Positions 1 to 10,125 of a stretch of DNA of 49,209 nt are shown here, piece by piece (the first letter of the stretch is position 1; each line of letters opens with the position of its first letter). A program made the position numbers and the translations under genes. The stretch is from assembly GCF_001942255.1 (NCBI RefSeq), contig NZ_MKKC01000086.1, positions 1 through 49,209 of the forward strand. Reading direction: 5' to 3'. This DNA comes from Nocardiopsis sp. CNR-923. Its GTDB lineage: Bacteria; Actinomycetota; Actinomycetes; Streptosporangiales; Streptosporangiaceae. The notes under the pieces were generated by a model. That model searched no databases. It was given only the letters and a program-made list of their open reading frames with translations, and had not been told where the DNA came from.

Positions 1-492
1 TCGCGGTCGGGGGTAGGCGGGCGGTGCGGTGGTCGGTCGCGGTCGGGTGGACGATGCCGGCCTTCTCCCAGGCGCGCAGGGTGGCCGGTCGCAGGCGGAG
101 TTGGTGGGCCAGGGCGCCGATGGTGAGCGGGTGCGCGGGGGTGGGCGGGTCGTCGGAGAGCAGGCCGTGCAGGGCGGCTGCGACCTGGTCGAGGGTGGTG
201 CGGTCGCGTTGGGTGCGGGCGTGCCGTCGTCGACCAGGCGCAGTGCGGTGTCGTGGTCGGCGGCGTTGGCGGCGCGCATGATGGCGGCGGCGTCCTGGTG
301 GCCGTGGCCGGTGCGCAGCGCGAGGAAGGTGCGTAGGGCCTGGGCGTGCAGGGGCGTGTACTGGCGGAAGCCGTGGGGGGTGCGGGGCGCCGTGGGCAGG
401 ATGCCCTCGTCCTCGTAGTTGCGCACGGCCTGGGTGGACAGGCCGTGTTCGCGGGCCAGGTCGATGGGGCGGAGCCGGTCGAGGTTCGGCAT
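1..492 (-). CDS. MerR-family regulator, TioE-like (3' end cut by window edge)
   Basis: Translation from the ATG at 492 begins MPNLDRLRPIDLAREHGLST, followed by QAVRNYEDEGILP, a typical MerR winged helix-turn-helix in which an aromatic RNYEDEGI segment follows the recognition helix. A second, weaker MerR-like segment (LTIGALAHQLRLRPATLRAW, then EKAGIVHP) appears about residues 125-150. Two HTH-like segments are a feature of TioE-type MerR regulators, which often lie beside macrolide-inactivating genes. The gene is divergent from the erythromycin-esterase gene at 611, so it probably controls that gene and itself through the 493-610 interval. The C-terminus runs off the left edge. The MerR assignment is firm; the TioE label is from memory of the family. 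Confidence 0.8.
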   Translation of the reverse strand, partial: MPNLDRLRPIDLAREHGLSTQAVRNYEDEGILPTAPRTPHGFRQYTPLHAQALRTFLALRTGHGHQDAAAIMRAANAADHDTALRLVDDGTPAPNATAPPSTRSQPPCTACSPTTRPPPRTRSPSAPWPTNSACDRPPCAPGRRPASSTRPRPTTAPPAYPRPR

Positions 493-610
493 GGTTGACC
501 TTCTGTTTGAGGGTTTTTCGCTTGTTTGTGCGGTAGCAGCGGGATAAGTCTCCACCATGTCTTCAAGGATACGATCGAAGGTGTTTGATCGCTGATTCTG
601 GAGGTGCGTG

Positions 611-1859
611 ATGTCGGTGTCGTCTGCCGTGCGGGGGGCGGGGGCGCTCTTCGCCCATGGCGGTGCGGGGCTGGGGGAGGCGTTGGACGCCTTCTTGGCC
701 TCTCGGCCCCGCCCGCCCCGGCTGCTGGGGTTGGGGGAGCCCACCCACGGGGTGGAGGTGTTCTGCGAGTTGCGCAACATGGTGCTGCGGAATCTGGTGG
801 AGGTGTGGGGGTTCAGGTCGGTGGTCATGGAGAGCGACTGCCTGGCGGGGCTGGCGGTCGACGACTACGTCGCCTCGGGCGGCGGGAACCTGAACGAGGT
901 GATGGACACCGGGTTCAGCCACGGGTTCGGGGACCTGGCCACCAATCGTGAGCTGGTGCGGTGGCTGCGTGAGTACAACGCCGAGCGCGACGCTCAGGAG
1001 CGGGTCCGGTTCCATGGTTTCGACGCTCCGATGGAGATGACGGGGGCGTCGAGTCCGCGGGCCGCCCTGAGCGGTCTGCACGGTTACCTGTCGGAGCACC
1101 TGGGGTCGGTGCCGCATGCCTGGGAGCGGATCGACGCGCTGGCGGGCGAGGACGGTGTGTGGACGGAGCCGGGTGCGATGTTCGACCCCGGCCGGTCGGT
1201 CGGGGCGTCGGAGCGGGCGCGGGAGCTGCGGGTGGTCGCCGACGACCTGGCGGCGGTGCTGTCGCTGAGGCGCCGGGTCTGGTGGCGGCGACGTCGCGGG
1301 AGGCGTTCGAGCGGGCGAGGTTGTTCGCGCGAACGGCTCGGGGCCTGTTGGGATACCACGCGGTCATGGCGCGTGTGGGGGACGAGGACGCGGTCCGCAT
1401 GAGGCGGCTGGTGGCGGCCAGGGACGCGATGATGGCGCAGAACCTGCGGGCGGTCGCCCGTGCCGAGCGCGATCGGGGCCGTCGCTGGTGTTCGCGCACA
1501 ACCAGCACCTGCGGCGCGACGCGAGCGCGATGTCCTTGGGGGGCACGGAGGTGGTGTGGTGGTCCGCCGGGGCGATCGCCGCCGTGGATCTGGGGGAGGA
1601 GTACGCGGTGATCGCCGCCGACACCGGGTCGTTCCCGGGGTTGGGGGCGGCGGGCGCGGACACGTTCCAGGGGGTGTTGCGCCAGGCCGCCGGCGAGGGG
1701 GCCCTGTGGTCGGCGGACCGGTTGGCGGCCGCGTTGGAGGGTGCGGCGGTGGCGGGGCGGGCCGACGCCGACTACTCGTACTTCCCGTTGGACCCGGGTG
1801 ACCTGTGCGGGGTGGACGGCGTGCTCTTCGTCGGGGACGCCGCCCCCGGCCGGGACTGA
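611..1859 (+). pseudogene. Erythromycin esterase family protein, two frameshifts
   Basis: Three consecutive reading frames carry one continuous esterase. The first (611 to about 1265) holds the GEPTHGVEVFCELRNMVLRN segment with the catalytic-type His and the VVMESD segment. The second (about 1270-1485) encodes the helical middle (EAFERARLFARTARGLLGYH). The third (about 1486-1859) gives FAHNQHLRRDASAM and the C-terminus. The family (EreA/EreB-like) hydrolyses the macrolactone ring of erythromycin, although many actinobacterial members have unknown substrates. Total length near 415 residues is normal. The start is ATG 611; GTG 608 is the alternative. The two shifts may be sequence errors, since both sides remain well conserved. 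It is divergent from the MerR gene, suggesting drug-induced expression. Confidence 0.8.
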
Positions 1860-1882
1860 TCGGGGGCGGCGCCGTGGTGGGG

Positions 1883-3090
1883 TCACCACAGGGCGGTGCT
1901 GTGCGCGCGACCAGGTCCTTGACGTGGGCCAGGACCTGGTCGGCGGGGGCGGGGTCCAGTCGGCGGCCGTCGCGCAGGCGCAGGGCGAGGCGGTCGTCGC
2001 TGACTTCTCGGGCGCCGAGCACCGCCTGGTAGGGGACCAGGCGGGCCTGACGAACGCGGGCGCAGGGTGCCGCGTCGGGCGTCGCCCAGGTGGGCGCGCA
2101 GGCCCAGGTCGGTGCAGCGTCGCACGAGGTCGCGGGCGTGGTCGTGTTGGTCGGGGGTGACGGGCAGGACGGCGACCTGGGTGGGGGCGAGCCAGGCGGG
2201 GAAGGCGCCGCCGTGCTGTTCGACGAGGTGGGCGACGGCCCGTTCCACGCTGCCGATGATGCTGCGGTGCACCATACGGGCCGGTGGCGGGCGCGTCGGG
2301 TCCGGTGTGGAGCAGGTCGAACCGTTGGGGTTGGTGGAGGTCGACCTGGACGGTGGACAGGGTGGTCTCGCGTCCGGCGCCGTCGGTGACCTGCACGTCG
2401 ATCTTGGGTCCGTAGAAGGCGGCTTCGCCCTCGGCGGTCTGGTAGGGGAGTCCGGAGCGGTCCAGGGCGTCGGTGAGCAGGGCGGTGGAGCGGCGCCACA
2501 GGTCGGGGGTCGTCGACGTACTTGCCCGCGGGGCCGGGCAGGGACAGGCGGTGGCGGGTGGGGGTGATGCCCATGGCGGTGTGGGCGCGGCCGATCATGT
2601 CGAGGGCGGCGACGGCCTCGTCGGCGACCTGGTCGGGGGTGCAGAAGATGTGGGCGTCGTTGAGGTGGATGGAGCGGACGCGGGTGAGTCCGCCGAGCAC
2701 GCCGGAGAGCTCGGAGCGGTACATGCCGCCGATTTCGGCGATGCGCAGGGGCAGGTCGCGGTGGCTGCGGGGGCGTGAGCGGAAGATGAGGGCGTGGTGG
2801 GGGCACAGGCTCGGGCGCAGGACGACCTGTTCGGAGCCCACGTCCATGGGTGGGAACATGTCGTCGCCGTAGTGGGACCAGTGGCCGGAGATCTCGTAGA
2901 GTTCGCGTTTGCCCAGGACGGGTGAGTAGACGTGGTGGTAGCCGGCGCGGCGTTCGGCGTGGCGGACGTACTCCTCCAGGGTGTGGCGGACGGTGGCGCC
3001 GTCGGGGAGCCAGTACGGCAGACCGGAGCCGATGAGGGGGTCGGTGTCGAACAGGTCGAGTTCGCGGCCCAGGGTGCGGTGGTCGTGCAT
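1883..3090 (-). pseudogene. Threonyl-tRNA synthetase paralogue lacking TGS and editing domains, several frameshifts
   Basis: From ATG 3090 (GAGGAGA Shine-Dalgarno at 3098-3104) the protein starts at the class II catalytic core (HRTLGRELDLFDTDPLIGSG), so the TGS and N2 editing domains of ordinary ThrRS are absent. Motif 2 region RIAEIGGMYRSELSGVLGGL and the three zinc-type ligands are visible: Cys in LRPSLCPHH, His in NDAHIFC and His in MVHRSIIGS. The anticodon-binding domain follows (TQVAVLPVTPDQHDHARDL, LVPYQAVLGAREV). The reading passes through several frames (shifts near 2530, 2290, 2060 and 1900), the first being an extra C in a run of five. Length is near 400 residues. Inference: an intact editing-free ThrRS paralogue with sequence errors. 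Such paralogues can give resistance to ThrRS inhibitors or respond to stress. A Thr-rich leader precedes it. Confidence 0.78.
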
Positions 3091-3111
3091 GGCGCGGTCT
3101 CCTCGCGTTGG

Positions 3112-3160
3112 GGGGCGAGTGACCGCGTGCGCGAAGCCCCGGGGCACTCGCCCCGGGGCT
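3112..3160 (-). promoter_or_regulatory. Candidate attenuator between Thr leader peptide and ThrRS paralogue
   Basis: On the minus strand a perfect 10-bp stem (AGCCCCGGGG at 3160-3151, CCCCGGGGCT at 3144-3135) encloses the 6-nt loop CGAGTG. The 3' half of the left arm plus the loop (GGGGCGAGTG, 3154-3145) is also exactly complementary to CACTCGCCCC at 3121-3112, just upstream of the ThrRS Shine-Dalgarno. The two foldings exclude each other. The hairpin begins 14 nt after the leader stop codon, a distance a terminating ribosome could influence. There is no U-tract, which is common in high-G+C terminators. That this is a regulatory switch is inference. Confidence 0.6.
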
Positions 3161-3174
3161 TGGTCAGACAGTGA

Positions 3175-3225
3175 TCAGCGCGCCGGGACCGGTTCCGGCG
3201 TCGTCGTGTCGGTGGCGCGCTGCAT
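3175..3225 (-). CDS. Thr-rich leader peptide (16 aa) upstream of ThrRS paralogue
   Basis: The short reading frame encodes MQRATDTTTPEPVPAR and stop. Four of 16 codons are Thr (ACC, then three consecutive ACG codons after Asp). A TACCGT -10-like hexamer at 3231-3236 ends 5 nt before the ATG, which suggests a leaderless transcript. A strong hairpin with an alternative partner follows immediately, and the synthetase starts 84 nt downstream of the leader stop. Amino-acid-codon-rich leader peptides mark ribosome-mediated attenuation, for example Thr/Ile codons in the E. coli thr leader. A Thr-codon leader before a threonyl-tRNA synthetase would link expression to charged tRNA-Thr. Translation of so short a frame is unproven. 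Confidence 0.55.
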   Translation of the reverse strand: MQRATDTTTPEPVPAR

Positions 3226-3302
3226 GGCGCCACGGTAGCAGAGTGCCGGGCCGCGGGTCCTATGCTCGGCGAAGGTCCGATCATCACTGCTTGGAGGTAC
3301 CG

Positions 3303-4288
3303 GTGTCCGTACGGCCCGTGCGTCATCGTGCGTCGGGGTTGGTGTTCGCTCTGGCGGCGGCGCTGGCGTTCGGTGGGGCGGGTGTGGCGGCGAGGCCGCT
3401 GTTGGAGGCGGGGATGGATCCGCTGCACGTGACGTGGTTGCGGGTGGCGGGGGCGGCGCTGGTGCTGTCTCCGGTGGCGCTCGCGCACTGGCGGCTGCCG
3501 GGGCGGCGGCCGTGGCTGGTGTTGGCGTACGGGGTGGTGCCGATGGCGGGGGTGCAGGCGTTGTACTTCGCGGCGGTCGCGCGGATCCCGGTGGGTGTGG
3601 CGTTGTTGATCGAGTTCTTGGGACCGGTGCTGGTGCTGGTGTGGTTCCGGTTGGTGCGTCGTACACGGGTGTCGCCGGCGGCGGCGGTGGGTGTGGTGTT
3701 GGCGGTGGCGGGTTTGGGGCTGCTGCTGGAGGTGTGGTCGGGGATGCGGCTGGACCCGGTGGGTGTGGGGTTGGCGTTGGGCGCCGCGGCGGCGCAGGCG
3801 GGGTTCTTCCTGTTGTCGGACGCACGGGCGGGGACGCCGAACCACTGGCGGTGATCGCGTTCGGTTCGTTGGTCGCGACGGTGGTGCTCACTCCGCTGGC
3901 GCGGCCGTGGGCGCTGGCGTGGGGGACGTGGTGGAGGGGATGCCGCTGGCCGGGGTGGCGGTGCCGGGGTGGGCGCTGGCGGTGTGGTTGGCGGTGGTGA
4001 GCACGGCGGTGGCGTACGCGATGGGTGTGTGGGCGATTCGTCGGCTGTCGCCGCAGGTGGCGGGGGGTGTGGCCTACCTGGAGGTGGTGACGGCGATCGC
4101 GTGGCGTGGGTGTTGTTGGGGGAGTCGTTGAATCTGGTGCAGACGGCTGGTGCGGTGGTGATCGTGGTGGGGGCGTACGTGACGCAGACGGCGGTGCGTC
4201 GGAGCCGGAGGGGGTGCGGGCGGTGGCGCTGGAGGCGGGGTCCGCGCGGGGCGTGGCCGATGACGGTCGCGTGCCGAAGGGGTGTTGA
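3303..4288 (+). pseudogene. EamA (DMT) family exporter, four frameshifts
   Basis: GTG 3303 follows GGAGG at 3293-3297. The first frame gives about six hydrophobic helices (GLVFALAAALAFGGAGVAAR; YGVVPMAGVQALYFAAVARI; VALLIEFLGPVLVLVWF), the first EamA repeat. Shifts near 3830, 3925, 4105 and 4200 lead through other frames that carry the second repeat (VIAFGSLVATVVLTPLARPW; VPGWALAVWLAVVSTAVAYA; LGESLNLVQTAGAVVIVVGA), ending at 4288. The ten-helix drug/metabolite transporter layout matches the RhtA/YdcZ-like exporters of amino acids or other metabolites in the cytoplasmic membrane. It is divergent from the Thr leader/ThrRS unit, so a role in threonine or analogue export is possible but is inference. 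Four shifts in 1 kb suggest poor sequence or decay. Confidence 0.75.
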
Positions 4289-4306
4289 CCGCTCGCGGGG
4301 GAGCGG
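4289..4306. terminator. Short hairpin between convergent genes
   Basis: CCGCTC-GCGGGG-GAGCGG lies directly after the EamA stop and before the convergent acetyltransferase stop. The stem is only six base pairs and there is no T-tract, so the call is weak. Confidence 0.35.
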
Positions 4307-4310
4307 GGCG

Positions 4311-4826
4311 TCAGGGTGTGTGGGCGGTGAGGTCGAGTTCGGCCCAGGCGACGTCGTGCCAGGTCTGGTGCTTGTACCCGATGCGGTGCATAGTGCCGAC
4401 GGGGGTGAAGCCCAGGGAGCGGTGCAGGGCGAGGCTGGGTTCGTTGGGCAGAGTCATGCAGGCCACGGCGGTGCGCATGCCGCGTGCGGCCAGGGCGGGC
4501 AGGAGGGCCCGGTAGAGGGCTCGGCCGTGCCCGGAGCCGCGGCGGTCGCGGTCGAGGTAGACGCTGACCTCGCACGACCAGGCGTAGGCGGCGCGGCTGC
4601 GGAAGGGGACCGCGTAGGCGTAGCCGATGACGCGGTCATGCTCCTCCAGGACGAGCCAGGCGTGGTGGCGTTGCGCGGCGGTGATCCGTGCGGCCATCTC
4701 CTGGGCGTCGGGTGGGGTGAGTTCGAAGGTGACGGCGGTGTCGGTGGTGTAGGGGGCGTAGATGGCGGCGCAGGCCTCGGCGTCGGCCGGGATGGCGTCG
4801 CGGATGTGGGTGGTGACGGCACTCAT
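4311..4826 (-). CDS. GNAT N-acetyltransferase of the phosphinothricin acetyltransferase (PAT) type
   Basis: The protein reads MSAVTTHIRDAIPADAEACA, then AAIYAPYTTDTAVTFELTPP, the hallmark N-terminus of PAT/Bar and MnaT-like acetyltransferases. The acetyl-CoA motif A is RDRRGSGHGRALYRALLPAL, and the C-terminal segment is HRSLGFTPVGTMHRIGYKHQ. These cytoplasmic enzymes acetylate phosphinothricin, methionine sulfoximine or related amino compounds. Length (171 aa) is normal. The next upstream ATG (4832) lies inside a TATAAT hexamer on the minus strand (4831-4836), so I prefer ATG 4826, probably leaderless. It is divergent from an XRE-cupin regulator with a dyad between them, and so is probably repressed by it. 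Confidence 0.85.
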   Translation of the reverse strand: MSAVTTHIRDAIPADAEACAAIYAPYTTDTAVTFELTPPDAQEMAARITAAQRHHAWLVLEEHDRVIGYAYAVPFRSRAAYAWSCEVSVYLDRDRRGSGHGRALYRALLPALAARGMRTAVACMTLPNEPSLALHRSLGFTPVGTMHRIGYKHQTWHDVAWAELDLTAHTP

Positions 4827-4830
4827 GTTC

Positions 4831-4866
4831 ATTATAGTAAGTCATGTGTGCACTATGGTGTGCACA
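4831..4866. promoter_or_regulatory. Divergent promoter and dyad operator between GNAT and XRE-cupin genes
   Basis: A perfect inverted repeat TGTGCAC-N6-GTGCACA (4847-4853 and 4860-4866) abuts the XRE start codon. TATAAT on the minus strand (4836-4831) and TATAGT on the plus strand (4833-4838) are overlapping -10 candidates for the two divergent genes. The position fits autoregulation by the XRE-cupin protein; this is inferred. Confidence 0.6.
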
Positions 4867-5427
4867 TGAGTGATCCTTTGGGCTTCGCCCTCGCCGAGAC
4901 CCTGCGCGAGTTGCGCGCCACCCGCGGACTGACGGGCGCGCCCTGGCCGAACGGGCGGGGGTGTCGCGGGGGATGGTCAGTCGGATCGAACGCGGGGACG
5001 TACAGCCCACGGCGGTGCTGCTGGGGCGGCTGTCGGCCGCGCTGGGGATCACCTTGTCCGAGCTCATCGCGCGCGCCGAACACGAGGACCGGCGGTTGGC
5101 CCGCGCCGCCGACCAGCCGGTGTGGACCGACCCCGAGACCGGGTACCGGCGGCGCGCGCTGTCCCCGCGCCCGGGTGGGGCGATGGAGCTGGTCGAGGTC
5201 GAGCTGCCGCCGGGCGCGCGGGTGGCCTACCCCACCGACGCTACGCGTGGCGCCACCACCAGATCTGGGTGCTCCGGGGGGTGCTCGCCTTCCGCGAGGG
5301 CTCGGTCGAGCACACGTTGGAGGCGGGTGACTGCCTCGAACTGGGCGCGGCGGCGCCGTGCGTGTACCGCAACCGCACCGACGCGGACTGCCGGTACCTG
5401 GTGGCGATCGCCCGTCGCCACCCCTGA
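4866..5427 (+). pseudogene. XRE-family regulator with C-terminal cupin domain, two frameshifts
   Basis: ATG 4866 starts MSDPLGFALAETLRELRATR. After a shift near 4940 the helix-turn-helix continues (GVSRGMVSRIERGDVQPTAV, GRLSAALGITLSELIARAEH). After a second shift near 5240 the cupin domain appears (WRHHQIWVLRGVLAFREGSV and EHTLEAGDCLELGA), ending RYLVAIARRHP. Total length near 187 residues is standard for HTH-XRE/cupin_2 regulators, which sense small ligands through the beta-barrel and repress a neighbouring gene. The divergent GNAT gene is the likely target. Both shifts sit in G/C-rich runs, so the gene may be intact in the organism. Confidence 0.8.
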
Positions 5428-5590
5428 GCGGACCGCCCGGCCGTGGCTGTCGCAGGTCGTCCACGAGTGCTCCCAGGACGGCCACCCCCTCGCGGATGGC
5501 CGTGGTGGGACGCCCGGCGTACCCCGGGACCATGCCGCGGGAGACGCCCAGGTCGGCGGCGAGGGTGCGGGTGGCGGGCAGGAGGCTGCC
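5428..5590 (-). pseudogene. Deletion relic of a MocR/GntR-type PLP-dependent regulator
   Basis: Minus-strand translation gives GSLLPATRTLAADLGVSRG, the recognition end of a GntR-type winged helix as in MocR regulators. It runs straight into PGYAGRPTTAIREGVAVLGA plus LVDDL, which resembles the extreme C-terminus of a MocR aminotransferase-like domain. About 350 residues of the usual protein are missing between these parts. A stop lies immediately before the fragment and no start or Shine-Dalgarno is present. I read it as an internally deleted relic. Confidence 0.55.
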
Positions 5591-5640
5591 TGTTGTTCAT
5601 GGCGCGGGGCACGTTGCGCGACCGCGGGGTGGGGCAGGGG

Positions 5641-6453
5641 TCAGCGGGGTTGGCCGTCGGTCGTGGCGGTGAGGCGGCGTTCGATTCCGTCCAGCAGTGC
5701 TCCCATGCCGAATCGCAGCGTCTGCCACGCCTCCTGTTCCAGGTAGGGCTGGTCCTCGTCGTCGTTGGCGAAGGCGCCGCCTTCGGCCATGGCCGCCAGG
5801 GTGGGGAAGCGGGTGTCGAAGTCCGGGGCGACCTCCTCCAGTTGTGCGGACCGGGCGTGCCACCACTCGTCCTCGGCCGTGCCGGTGGCGGCGAGGGCCT
5901 GGCGTGCCTCGGCGCTGGTGCGCACCAGCCCGCGTACCAGGTTGAACAGGCTGCCGAAGGCGTTGCGGACGTCGCTGGGGCCGAGTCCGGCCCGGTCAAG
6001 GACCAGGGCCAGTGCTTCGAAGACGCGGTACTCGTGGGGGCCCAGGACGGGGCGGGCGTGGGAGACCTGGAGGGTCCAGGGGTGGCGGAGGCTGAACCTC
6101 CACAGGTGTTCGGCCCAGGCGGTGGCGGCCGTCCTCCAGGGCCGCTCGGTCTCCCCCTCCACGGCGTCGGCCAGTTCGGCGAAGGCGTGGTCGTACATGA
6201 GGTCGATGAGTTCGTTCTTGCTGGCCACGTAGGTGTACAGCGACATCGCCGATCTGCCGAGGCGCTCGGCCACCGCGCGCATGGACAGTGCCGCCATGCC
6301 GTGCTCGTCGGCGACGGCGACGGCCGTGTCCACGATCAGGTCCACGCTCAGTTCGGGTTTGGGGCCGGGGGCGGGGCGTTCGTCGGGTCGCTCGCCCCGC
6401 CACAGCAGAGCCATGGAGCGGCGTGCGTCACCCTGTCCGGCGTAGACGACCAT
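5641..6453 (-). CDS. TetR/AcrR-family repressor with TetR-type C-terminal domain
   Basis: The HTH is LIVDTAVAVADEHGMAALSM then RAVAERLGRSAMSLYTYVAS (residues about 45-85), followed by the all-helical ligand domain typical of the TetR_C_1 group (SLFNLVRGLVRTSAEARQAL; WQTLRFGMGALLDGIERRL). ATG 6453 has GAGGGG just upstream; ATG 6414 is an alternative. Length is 270 residues. It is divergent from the DrrC-like ATPase at 6618, with TTTAC-containing inverted repeats between them, and so it probably represses that gene until a drug binds. The ligand is unknown. Confidence 0.88.
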   Translation of the reverse strand: MVVYAGQGDARRSMALLWRGERPDERPAPGPKPELSVDLIVDTAVAVADEHGMAALSMRAVAERLGRSAMSLYTYVASKNELIDLMYDHAFAELADAVEGETERPWRTAATAWAEHLWRFSLRHPWTLQVSHARPVLGPHEYRVFEALALVLDRAGLGPSDVRNAFGSLFNLVRGLVRTSAEARQALAATGTAEDEWWHARSAQLEEVAPDFDTRFPTLAAMAEGGAFANDDEDQPYLEQEAWQTLRFGMGALLDGIERRLTATTDGQPR

Positions 6454-6496
6454 CAGCTGTCCCCTCTCGGTGTCGGAGTTCACTCACGGTTAGCAC

Positions 6497-6604
6497 TTTA
6501 CCGCATAATGAGTTCGCTCGCCGTGGCTGGCTCGGAGTTTCCCAAATGGCGTTCGAACAAGTCTCCTTATGCCGTAAACTAGCGTTCGACATTGATCGGT
6601 TTAC
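6497..6604. promoter_or_regulatory. Inverted-repeat operator region between TetR gene and UvrA-like gene
   Basis: TTTACCGCATAA (6497-6508) and TTATGCCGTAAA (6567-6578) form an inverted repeat with one mismatch. The latter overlaps a second repeat GTAAAC (6574-6579) / GTTTAC (6599-6604). The interval is locally AT-rich and separates divergent genes, which fits TetR operators covering both promoters. Confidence 0.55.
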
Positions 6605-6617
6605 ACCCTAAGGATGT

Positions 6618-8906
<2,289 letters not shown>

Positions 8907-8984
8907 GGGCCGGGTACGGGTCCCGTTCTGTTCCAGCGGTGTTCGCGGGGCTCCCCGCCGCGCGCGAAGGGTCCCGGCGCGGGC

Positions 8985-9004
8985 GGCGGGGTCGACGACC
9001 CGCC
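8985..9004. terminator. Hairpin between convergent UvrA-like and beta-lactamase-like genes
   Basis: GGCGGGGTC-GAC-GACCCGCC forms a stem of 8 pairs with one bulge, placed in the 102-bp interval between two convergent stop codons. No T-tract is present. Confidence 0.45.
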
Positions 9005-9008
9005 CGGG

Positions 9009-9998
9009 TCAGGCCCGGTCGGAGCCGTCCGAGGTCAGCGGCAGGTCCGGCGCGGCGGGCGACTGCGGCGCGAGCGGCCTGAGGGCGGTGGGGCCGTCCT
9101 GGTGCAGAGCCGTGTGCACGGCCCCGGAGATCATCTCGATGGTCTCCACCCCGTGGGCCATGCCGTCGTTGCCGTCCGTGAGGACCGCCATCCGGTACGG
9201 TCCGGCCTCCGTTCCGCTGATCGCGCCGACACTGTTGACCCGCCAGACGTCGGTGCCGTCGTAGGGAAGCCAACCGTTCTTGTTCATGATCCGGGCCCCC
9301 TCGGGGGCGCCCGTGGGCACGCCCCAACGCTGTTCGGGAATCACGTTCTCCATCAGGGCGCGGGCGTAGGCGCGGTTGTCGGCGCGCAGCACCCCGTTCC
9401 CCTCGGTGAACAGTCCGAGCAGGTGCAGTTCCTCCCGCGCGTTGATCTTCATCAGCCCGGTGTAGTTCTGCGGGTGCAGGATCGTGTTGGGCATGTCGGC
9501 GCGGTCGAGGAAGTCCTGCATGCGCTCCCGGCCGAGCTCGTTGCGCAGCTCGATGGTGGCGGCGTTGTCCGAGACCGTGATCATGGCGGTGGCCAGCTCG
9601 TCCTCGCGCTCGGTCAGCTCGCGCCCTTGTTCCTGCGCGTTCCACAGCAGGGTGGCCAGGACGATGAGTTTGCCGACGCTCGCGGCGTCGTACCCCTGGT
9701 CGGCCTGGTGGCCGCAGGTGAGGTCTCCGCCGAAGGCCGTGAGGCCGAACCCGAAGTCGGTGTCCCCGCCGGCGTTGATCGCGACGATCGCGGACTCGAT
9801 GGCGGCCGCTGCCTCGGGGTGCTCGGCCGACTCGCACAGTGAGCCGTAGGTCTGTTCCTGGTCCGCGTGGGCGGCGGTCGGGGCGAGCCCGAGGGTGAGG
9901 ACGGCCGCGGCGCCCGCCGCTGCGAGTCCGGGCCAGGACGAAGGCTTCGGGGACACAGCGCGGGGGGTCGGGGAGGATGCCCGGTGATGGGTGTTCAA
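9009..9998 (-). CDS. Secreted class A beta-lactamase-like serine hydrolase
   Basis: An N-terminal signal peptide is visible (hydrophobic AAAGAAAVLTLGLAPTAAHA then cleavage near ADQ). The mature part has the three active-site motifs of the class A beta-lactamase/transpeptidase-like fold: SxxK as ASVGKLIV (about residue 107), SDN as VSDNAAT (about 143), and a KxG-type motif as MNKNGWLPYD (about 239). It would act outside the membrane. Whether it hydrolyses beta-lactams or is a related hydrolase is not visible; the KNG motif differs from the usual KTG/KSG. The longest start is TTG 9998. GTG 9956 would also leave a normal signal peptide and may be the true start. Confidence 0.82.
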   Translation of the reverse strand: MNTHHRASSPTPRAVSPKPSSWPGLAAAGAAAVLTLGLAPTAAHADQEQTYGSLCESAEHPEAAAAIESAIVAINAGGDTDFGFGLTAFGGDLTCGHQADQGYDAASVGKLIVLATLLWNAQEQGRELTEREDELATAMITVSDNAATIELRNELGRERMQDFLDRADMPNTILHPQNYTGLMKINAREELHLLGLFTEGNGVLRADNRAYARALMENVIPEQRWGVPTGAPEGARIMNKNGWLPYDGTDVWRVNSVGAISGTEAGPYRMAVLTDGNDGMAHGVETIEMISGAVHTALHQDGPTALRPLAPQSPAAPDLPLTSDGSDRA

Positions 9999-10125
9999 TG
10001 TGGAACCTGTCCAGTCGACTTCAGAGGAACCGATACGCGAACCGAGGGTCCCGCACGGTCGCAGGACCCTCCTTGCCCCCTATCGAGGGCGGTGCTCGCC
10101 GCGGTTCCCCGCGGGGGCGCGGCGC

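Noticed and set aside
493..610. MerR-type 19-bp-spacer promoter between the left-edge MerR gene and the esterase gene
   Set aside because: Partial dyads around CTTCAAGGATACGATCGAAG are present but no hexamer pair with a 19-bp spacer could be fitted.
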